Assembly (NCBI GenBank): GCA_015679605.1 | Contig: JAAAVE010000304.1 | Coordinates: 2,957 to 17,221, forward strand | Direction of reading: 5' to 3' | DNA: 14,265 bases | Origin: Podila epigama | Lineage: Eukaryota; Mortierellomycota; Mortierellomycetes; Mortierellales; Mortierellaceae | Shown: positions 7,309-14,265 of the stretch, one piece after another | Layout of the letters: each line of letters begins with the position of its first letter | Position numbering within the stretch: the first letter of the stretch is position 1 | Made by a program: the position numbers and the translations under genes | Notes under the pieces: generated by a model | What the model saw: only the letters and a program-made list of their open reading frames with translations | The model's database searches: none | What the model was told of the DNA's origin: nothing

Positions 7309-8508
7309 ATGAGGTTCTTTTTTTTTTTTCCGTACACTCCTTTTCACCTGCCAGGAATGCTCTCGTTGACCATCGAATACGGGAATTCTGATTTGTCTAC
7401 TCAAAACTCAGAGGCTGCTGATGCCCGAGAGATGACAGATGACGAGATCGTGAAATCTATTACAAACGCGTTTAAAAACGACGACAAGTCAATGGTGGGC
7501 CTGTTAGGAACCAACATGTGGGACATCATTTTCGAAGATTCAACCACTCCAATGGATTTTAATTCCAATCTGGAGACCATACTCGCACAAAGCAGTCCCG
7601 ACGAACAGATATCAAAGTTCTTGCGCGACAAAGTATCGTTTTTCACCAATATATGTCCCGAGGAGAAATCCGTGCTGGCTATTCTAAAGAACACCAAGTA
7701 TTCCAAGAGATATGTCAGCGAACTCACCCTAGTCAAGGACATACCAGAACGCGACTTGAAGGATATGGTGAAGGATGTTATGACTTCATGTGACTTGAAT
7801 CATCCCTGGTACAAAATGTGGCACGCCAGTCGCGATATCATTCGTATCTACACTCCGTTTGATCCCACATCATTTCCAGGATACTTTCAAGCACGTAATC
7901 CGAAGGACATGATCGCCGTCGCCCTGAATATTTGCAGCGAGCCGACAGCTGCTTCTATTTGTGAGCAAGATTACTTCACCAAGCGGTTCCAGTTTTCTTT
8001 CTTATCGCTTTCCGATTTATTGGGCCACAGGTTCGACATCAAGGCATCTCGGCAGTACGACAGGTTCATTGACTATGATGGCAAAACGATCATGCTGAGG
8101 GCATTAACCCAATACGACATTCAAGTGCTCAAGTACCTTATCAAATACTTCGACCATGATGGCGCACGAAGTATTTACCAGCTCCTGGCTTCGATGATGA
8201 TGTCTGAGAAGGATATCAGGTTGGCGCACGATATTGGTTGGTTTTCTGGTATATCATCAGACGAGTTTGCAGATGCCCGCCAAAAAACATACTTGTTACC
8301 CTATGAAGTGTGCGAGAGGAACACACTTTCGGCTATGGAGAGAATTATGAAGGACAACAACAACTTGCTGAAAGGCTTTATGCGTGATTTCAAGTTCCAG
8401 TCATCAACGTCGCCTGCGAATATTTGGATTGCAGTTGCCTCCCTCACATTTGCACTTGTCAGTGTTCTCCAGTTCTTTTTGGAGTTGTCGCAAACAGAAG
8501 ATAGTTAG
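7309..8508 (+). CDS. Orphan protein with C-terminal membrane anchor, 399 aa (or 383 aa)
   Basis: A single uninterrupted frame, the only large one in the island between the two mph1 tail copies. ATG 7309 would begin MRFFFFFPYTPFHLPG, translated from a T run. The in-frame ATG at 7357 (MLSLTIEYGNSDLS) gives a more natural 383-aa product. The sequence before it, a T run then CACCTGCCAG, also resembles a splice acceptor, so an upstream exon is possible. The body is a mixed hydrophilic sequence, probably largely helical, with no motif I recognise. It contains EMTDDEIVKSITNAFKN, DIPERDLKDMVKDVM, IIRIYTPFDPTSFPGYF and YDIQVLKYLIKYFDHDG. About residues 372-393 (IWIAVASLTFALVSVLQFFL) form one clear membrane helix six residues from the end, a tail-anchored layout. 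The region is visibly more AT-rich than the genes on either side. Function unknown. Confidence 0.7.
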   Translation: MRFFFFFPYTPFHLPGMLSLTIEYGNSDLSTQNSEAADAREMTDDEIVKSITNAFKNDDKSMVGLLGTNMWDIIFEDSTTPMDFNSNLETILAQSSPDEQISKFLRDKVSFFTNICPEEKSVLAILKNTKYSKRYVSELTLVKDIPERDLKDMVKDVMTSCDLNHPWYKMWHASRDIIRIYTPFDPTSFPGYFQARNPKDMIAVALNICSEPTAASICEQDYFTKRFQFSFLSLSDLLGHRFDIKASRQYDRFIDYDGKTIMLRALTQYDIQVLKYLIKYFDHDGARSIYQLLASMMMSEKDIRLAHDIGWFSGISSDEFADARQKTYLLPYEVCERNTLSAMERIMKDNNNLLKGFMRDFKFQSSTSPANIWIAVASLTFALVSVLQFFLELSQTEDS

Positions 8509-9208
8509 GATATTACCATAATTCTTATCAAACGTATACAATACAAAGTAATCTGACACAGCTGCGAACGTTTTCATTCTTTTCTATTTTTTCTACTGAA
8601 GGACTTGAACATTGGCCTTCCTATTAAAAGTTGAACAGTCGCCGTGATAAGGCACTCGGTCAAAATGGAGGCTAAGCAGGTTCTTATGTATATAGTAGTC
8701 CTCCATGAGCCGACTACTCTGTCTCATTGACGAACAAAATACCAGCCCGGGAGCCACTGTCCTAATTCTCAAGTCAGACTAGTTGGAGTGGCGTCGATTA
8801 ACGATGTTCTCAGTCCAATGTGCGCATTCCTTACTCGACCATGGTTCGTATTAGCAGCCTCACGTCTCACCATCTTTTTGCGAGAATTTGACTAGCAATG
8901 CCTTAACTTGGTAATATATATATTTAAATTGAAAAAAACAGTGGATAGTTTACGAAATATGAACTTGTAAATTTCCGCTATAATTGACACATCTGCGTGA
9001 AGTGTTATCAAAAGGAGGATTGACTAAACTTGAGAATAAAGATTCTGTTCCTTCAAACATAAGCACAGCTCGCGATCGTATGACAATATATATTGCGGCA
9101 TCCAGACTCTAGTCAAATTGGCAAGTTCAAGTAAAGGAAAAATCTATCAGCACAGAATATTGACATCATATTCAGATGAAACATCGGCGCCATGAACATG
9201 GCAGTACC
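8509..9208. other. AT-rich spacer between convergent orphan ORFs, no gene seen
   Basis: 700 bp between the stop codons of the 399-aa and 87-aa ORFs. It contains AT-rich patches such as TAATATATATATTTAAATTG near 8912-8931 and an AATAAA near 9035. Only very short ORFs are present and no tRNA-like fold was recognised. It presumably holds the 3' UTRs of both neighbours. Confidence 0.6.
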
Positions 9209-9472
9209 TTAGTAGGCTGGATTCAGAAGGAATGCTACCAACTTAGAGTCATCCAATTTGCTGGCAATCTTGCCCGAGTAAGCGTAATGCTCTTCGAAAA
9301 ACCCCTTCACCTTCGCCTTTGGGATTTGCTCTACCTTGACATAATACGATGATGAGCCATAGGTTGACACCTTGATGACCATAGTTGATGTGGTGAAAGT
9401 TGCCTCATTTTCATCCTCCGTTGAGACAAACTCGACATTTTTTCCTTTCAACCAGAGTGTTACTTCTTCCAT
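9209..9472 (-). CDS. Small orphan protein, 87 aa
   Basis: An intronless frame starts MEEVTLWLKGKNVEFVSTED and ends AFLLNPAY. It has alternating hydrophobic/polar stretches (ATFTTSTMVIKVSTYG, SSSYYVKVEQI) that suggest beta strands, then a charged helical part (KAKVKGFFEEHYAYSGKIASKL). There is no signal peptide, membrane segment or recognised motif. Its start codon lies 221 bp beyond the mph1 stop on the same strand, so its promoter would sit in the short gap to the mph1 3' end, partly in the duplicated tail flank. It converges with the 399-aa ORF. Composition and regular protein-like pattern make it more likely real than chance, but no function can be given. Confidence 0.5.
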   Translation of the reverse strand: MEEVTLWLKGKNVEFVSTEDENEATFTTSTMVIKVSTYGSSSYYVKVEQIPKAKVKGFFEEHYAYSGKIASKLDDSKLVAFLLNPAY

Positions 9473-9631
9473 TACGAACTAAAGATAATTTGAATGTCAT
9501 TCATAATTGCTGTCAGGTTTATTAAATAAGAGTTACAAATGCTCCCCTTAAGTTTAGAAGTACTTGCAAGGTATCTGGGCATCAAAGGATCCCCGTCAGC
9601 ACCATACTTTGTTCCCACAAAGACAACACAC

Positions 9632-10881
9632 AGACTCTTCCTTGGATATGGTTACAATTTCATCATGTAGCCAGTAGGGCCAGTATCTATCTTCTACTTT
9701 ACAATTGCACGAGGCACCGGCGGCAACACCATCAGCATCGACGTTTCATCTTTGCCATAGTCCCTCTCTTCAGCTTCGTCCTCTGACTCGCTAGATTGGT
9801 CCGACGTGTACCAGCCTCGTCGGCCCCGAACGAGTCTTTGACTAGCACCAAAGTCAAATCCTTCTACATCTTGCCCAGCGCATTCACTCTCCTTTCTTCC
9901 TCCAACTGCATCCCAGTCTGTACCCTGGCCGTCTCCATCACGTTCGACTTGCCAAGCACCGCCACTGTCGCTATCCATATCCATAGCCATATCATATTCA
10001 AATATCGAATCATCAAAGCCTGGTGAAGAAGGCGCACCAAAAAAGTCGGCCTCATTATCCTCCAAGGCTACTGGATCGCGTCCAACTCTACGATCTGCTG
10101 GTGTGCCTTCCTTGATCATGCCCTTCAGTCCGCCCATAATCTCCATGTCAATGTCGTCGTCCGAAATATCCATGGCCAAGGATGTGTGATCATTGCGCGT
10201 CGTCCCGTCTTCACCTTGATTTGCGACAGCTGGTCCTTGCAGATGCTTTGCAGAATCATTGGATATCGACTCGGCCTGACCTCTCTTCCCTTGCAGCGCG
10301 TGCTGGACACCTGAACTGCCACGATGAACCGCATCCAGTTCATGATCATCTAAACCTTCATGGATCCTATATCGATCATCGTCCAATCCTACATCCAAAT
10401 GATCTGTAAGATAGCTTTCGATACCTCTCCGCTTCCGCTTGGCTCGACTGGTACCTTCCGCTAAATGCAATTCCTTTTGCGTCTTTGATGACCGCTTGAA
10501 TAGGTTAGAGGAAGTGTCTCCACTCTCAACGGATTGTCGGAGGGTTGCAAAGAAGGGCTGACCTGACAAGGGCGCGGGGACTTCCAGATGCTTCAGCATA
10601 CGTTTGGAGAACGCATCCAGCTCCCTGCCATGGCTCTCTTCTTGCCGTGACGACAAGAACTTTTTACTCTTGGCCATTCGATCCATCGAGATAAGATAGC
10701 CTCGAGTTGTAATTGAGTGTCCCACAACAGAGGTTGTATTTGCACCAATGGTCAACACCTGCTCGCCCATCCTACGCCGCCGTTGGCTTCTTGCCAATAC
10801 TGACGCTAAAGTCACCACGCGGATATCTTTTCGATGGATCCTGAAACGTTGTTGGAATCGCGCGTGTTCCTCTGGGTCCAA
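9632..10881. repeat. Direct repeat copy B (1250 bp), the 3' end of intact mph1
   Basis: The right copy of the direct repeat with 5386..6633. It covers 62 bp of 3' flank plus mph1 codons from about residue 975 to the stop. Internally the two copies look identical. The only differences noted are in the last 20 or so bp at the mph1-internal edge. Confidence 0.93.
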
Positions 10882-13800
10882 GTAGGCTCCTTCTTGACGA
10901 CCCGACCGCACCGGATTTCCAACCTTTTCTTTGGCCTTGGCGCGTCTTCCCTTTGACAACCCTTCAATGTAGTCTGGAATGTCAATATGGACGAGATCAG
11001 GCGTGGGTGTTACGTCTGGTGGAATGATTCTTGGTGAAAAGGGATAGAACTGAATCTTTTGACCTGAACTTATCTCCTTCTGAACTGCCTTGTAAGAATT
11101 CACCGCCTTACGGTACTTTTGATCCTCTTGTCCTTCCGCTAGCAGTAAAAAAATTTTGCCCTGTCGTTTACGTCCTGTACGACCCATACGTTGCAACTAT
11201 CAAAATAGCAAAGAAGAGAGGGGGGGGGGAGCACTTTAGTAGACTTTACCTTAGATAAAAACCCAACGACCATTTTTATCTTACCATGCGAATAGGAGAA
11301 GAGTGGCTATCGTAGCAGACAATGACATCGACATCTCCAATGTCCAAACCCTCCTCTCCGATGGACGTTGCGACAAGGACGTTATGTTCTCCCTTTTGAA
11401 AGTCGGCAATGACCTATTTTGCGCAAAGGATGAAGAAAAAGTAAGAAAATCACAACACGGACTTTTTCACTTTCTCAGCAACGAACATGGAAAAAAAAAA
11501 CAACAACAAAGACTCATATAGAGCAGTTGTGCCTTTCTAACCTTTTGCTGATCCTTTTGCGAAATTCCTTTTTTACCCTTTGCAGAAGCCTGTCCAACAA
11601 AGCTTTGAACTTTGATCAGGGGACGGTGCTTGTCCAGGACACGCGTAATCTCCTCAACCGAATCGCGATAATTCGCAAAGATCATGACACGCGTCTGATG
11701 CAACAACTCCTCCTCCTCCTCAGCTCCTTGGTCAAGTCCATCGTCACTTTCATCCGTACCAGCATCTGACGCAGATCGCGCAGCTCGGTGCTGTCGTTCA
11801 AACGCTCTGTCCCTCTTCAAGGCATTCGCTTTGTCCTCATGGTCCAAAAAGTGCTGCACAACGATGCCAACAAGGTGATCGATCTTGGGATGACTAACAA
11901 AATCTGGCCGCCGCATCTTTATCCGAATCTCATTCATCATCTTTGTAAACTCTGGGTCGGTCATCAAGGCCTGAATGGCCATCGTAGGTTTGACCTCCTC
12001 CTTATCCTCCATGCCTCCAAGATCATCGTCCATGCCATCACCATTCGCGTCCTTTCGTTTGGAGCCTCGACCACCACCACCTCGGCCACCACGTCCACCT
12101 CGACGTGCTCCTCGGGTTCCTGAACCCTGGCCGGATGCACTATTCGATTTCAAACTACTGCTTGGCTGGGTTGCACTCTGGGGGTCCATGCACGTAAAAA
12201 AGGGTCGAATCCCATGCACCATCAGGAGTTCATAGGCATGAACGAATCCCATCGCGATGTGGACATATTTCATGAGCATACTCTTATACGCAGAATACTG
12301 GGGGTTCCTGGCATTGTATTGGAGTCGACTTTGGAGCAACCCAAACCTCGTGAGCTGGCCAGGGTGAGTGCTATGAGCAAGACCACTCTGCGCTAGCTTT
12401 TCCAAAAAGGGTCGTGTCATTTTCACAAATTTCTCCCCAATCTCCCTGATCTCTCGGCCACAGGATATAGACACATCCGTCACTTTCCTCTTGAAGCAGT
12501 ACCTGGCAAGATCTAAAGAGTCCTCAGTCCTCAGTTCAATCCTGGCAATCTTTAGATTCTGAATCACATTCTGGACCGCCTGCACCGTGCCTCCAGGGGT
12601 CGCCGTAAGGGCCAAGATCCGAATGGATGTATTGATCGGTTCCAACAATCGAATGACTTCTGCATACGCGTACCGTCCTGTCGCTCGATGCGCCTCATCA
12701 ATGACCAAACACACAATGTCATCTGCGGGACACACACCCGTCCCAAGGTCGTTCTGCATCACTTGAGGTGTGCAAAAGATGAGCCGTTTCTCTCGCCATA
12801 GCTCGTGTCGTGCCTCCGCTGGTTGTGCACCAGTCAACTCAACAGTAACATCCTGTGGGATACCACATACTTTGAAACAGGCATGGATCTGCTGTGCGAC
12901 AAGTGGGCGGGTCGGCGCCATAAAGATGATTTTGGACCGTGGAAACCAACGATAGTAGTTCAGCATGACCACTGTAGCAATAAAAGTCTTACCGAGGCCC
13001 GTTGGGAGAGAGGCCAAGGTGTTGGTGAAGAGTGCGTGCCGAATGATGTTATACTGGTAGTCTCGCCTTGGGTAGTTAATGGGGTATTGCCACGTCTTGA
13101 CAGCCTCCATATCAATCGTATGATGTGTCGGTGGTTGGAATGGCTGAGGCGATGGTATCAACTTGTTGGACTGAAGTGACATACTCGAGTCAGAGCGCGT
13201 GTGGACACTGTTAAGCATTTGTCTGTTCTGGTCCTTGAAGTTAGAGTTGCCATCAGATCTGCTAGAATTTGACAACTGGCGCTGAAGCAGCAAGGTGCCT
13301 TGATTTTGAAGTGTACTATTGCCTTGTTTCCAGGGATTATCTAATACAGAGCGTTGCAGGGATTTCGCTTGGTTGCTTCCACTGCCGCTGGTACTGCTAT
13401 TGCTTCTGGCGTTAGTGGTCATGCCCTGGCCCGCCGGTTGAGGCTTTGCGCCACCAAATATGGGAAACAGTTTCGTGGGTTGTGGTGAATGTCCTGGACC
13501 TAGTCCTTGTCCTTGCAGCTGCCGCTGCTGCTGTGGCCGTATTGGTTGTGCAGGTGCTGATGTGACGGGTCGGTGCTGGGGCCCAAGCGTGGACCCCGAT
13601 GCACTCGGAGTTCGCCTTGGGGAGAGTTGATTATCATCAAAAGCCAAGACCATGTCCTCGGACCAGTCATCAAAGTCCTCAAAATCATCCGCTGTTATGA
13701 CACCTTTCCGTACGGGCTGACCAGCAGCCTTGTTCAAAGGTGCATAGTTCCTGTTACTCACCGAGTTGAACGACGGACGCTCTGCGTGGGCAATATTAGA

Positions 13801-14019
13801 TGATGCTGTAAAACTAGACTGCTGCTGTACTGTTGGACGGAATGATGATGATGATGCTGTCGCTTTGCCACTGCTCACAACACTACTCTTGGATCCATTG
13901 TTTGAGAAGGAGCTCCATGGGTTTGATACCACATTCCTTTGCACCTCCTCCTCTTCCAGGGTCTCGGCCAGCGCAGACTCGTCCAAGTCACCGAAATCGT
14001 CGAAATCATCCTCGTCCAT
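9694..14019 (-). CDS. mph1: FANCM/Mph1-family DEAH-box DNA helicase (replication-fork repair)
   Basis: Exons are complement(11542..14019), complement(11285..11413) and complement(9694..11196), with GT-AG introns of 128 and 88 bp, both phase 0; 1369 aa. Family members remodel stalled forks and dissociate D-loops in the nucleus (known of the family). Superfamily 2 motifs seen: PTGLGKT at 339-345, [10 protein letters not shown] at 368-377, DEAH at 441-444, LTATPG at 471-476, [15 protein letters not shown] from 777, [13 protein letters not shown] at 840-852 across exon 2, and [13 protein letters not shown] at 870-882. [12 protein letters not shown] and [13 protein letters not shown] are typical of Mph1/FANCM rather than generic helicases. 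The N-terminal 300 residues are Ser/Gln-rich and low complexity, with two acidic Phe/Trp motifs ([11 protein letters not shown] at 4-14, [12 protein letters not shown] at 111-122). An Arg-Gly-rich loop (about 636-652) sits in the middle insert. The C-terminal tail beyond 975 is acidic and poorly conserved, and is the part duplicated at 5386-6633. The gene appears intact. Confidence 0.95.
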
Positions 14020-14265
14020 TTGCTTGAACTGCTACTTTCTTTAGTTTCGTTCAAGTATAGTCCAAAAATGCAGAGTTATGGTTTAGTTCCTGGACCGTGT
14101 CCGTTTGCTTCTCAGCGTGAAATCGAGAAAAGGCATTGATGTGTGAAATACTTTTAGGAATGGATTAAAAGAATTAATTGCATTCACTTCTTGGTCTGCC
14201 CAGCAAACAAGTGCGGTGGCAAAAGAGATTAAGGGGTAGCAAAGGAGTAGATATTCGCGATTTTT
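14020..14265. promoter_or_regulatory. 5' flank of mph1, no gene seen
   Basis: The last 246 bp lie upstream of the mph1 start codon and should contain its leader and proximal promoter. No conserved peptide, repeat or clear TATA/CCAAT element was assigned. Confidence 0.5.

Noticed and set aside
6821-7357. Small ORF at 6821 as the first exon of the 399-aa gene
   Set aside because: Candidate donors within it (near GTAGGC and GTAGCC) are phase 0, while the acceptor before 7355 requires phase 1, so the frame would not be kept.
8600-8860. tRNA-like sequence in the AT-rich spacer
   Set aside because: Isolated GGTTCNNA-like strings occur, but no cloverleaf with paired acceptor and anticodon stems could be built.
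5386-10881. Direct repeats as LTRs of a retrotransposon
   Set aside because: The repeats encode the mph1 C-terminus and its 3' flank. No reverse transcriptase, integrase, primer-binding site or TG...CA ends were found between them.
11219-11229. G homopolymer as a frameshift in mph1
   Set aside because: It lies within the 88-bp intron 11197-11284, so it does not touch the reading frame.

Overview
The window looks like a nuclear contig from a fungus, probably an early-diverging one such as Mucoromycota or Mortierella-like. The placement is an inference: coding regions are broken by short GT-AG introns, four housekeeping genes have fungal-type products, and the non-coding DNA is full of microsatellites and homopolymers. 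No bacterial operon logic, tRNA, rRNA or CRISPR array was seen.

Layout, left to right. (1) 1-1049, minus: the first two exons of a mitochondrial ketopantoate hydroxymethyltransferase (panB/ECM31 family), cut by the left edge. (2) 1050-1983: a simple-repeat-rich region between divergent genes, including a clean 4 x 15-bp tandem array. (3) 1984-4000, plus: a complete six-exon CDC50/LEM3-family flippase subunit, 401 aa after splicing. (4) 4220-5035, minus: a complete two-exon ureidoglycolate lyase (AllA/Dal3 type), 203 aa, convergent with the CDC50 gene. (5) 5386-6633: a 1.25-kb copy of the 3' end of the gene at the right of the window, cut off at its 5' side. (6) 6634-9631: a roughly 3-kb island with a 399-aa orphan ORF that has a C-terminal membrane anchor (plus strand), an 87-aa orphan ORF (minus strand), a perfect 12-bp-arm palindrome, and AT-rich spacer. 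(7) 9632-14019, minus: a complete three-exon FANCM/Mph1-type DNA helicase, 1369 aa, whose last 1250 bp are the second copy of the repeat. (8) 14020-14265: its 5' flank.

The four recognised genes do unrelated jobs: pantothenate synthesis, lipid flipping, purine nitrogen salvage and replication-fork repair. They read as an ordinary fungal gene neighbourhood. The unusual part is 5386-10881, where two nearly identical direct copies of the mph1 tail flank an island of two genes I cannot identify. One reading is an insertion that duplicated or carried the tail of mph1 and left the gene intact. A dispersed duplication or an assembly artefact would give the same picture. Splice junctions were chosen by eye from GT-AG sites, reading-frame continuity and remembered family conservation; none was tested against RNA.
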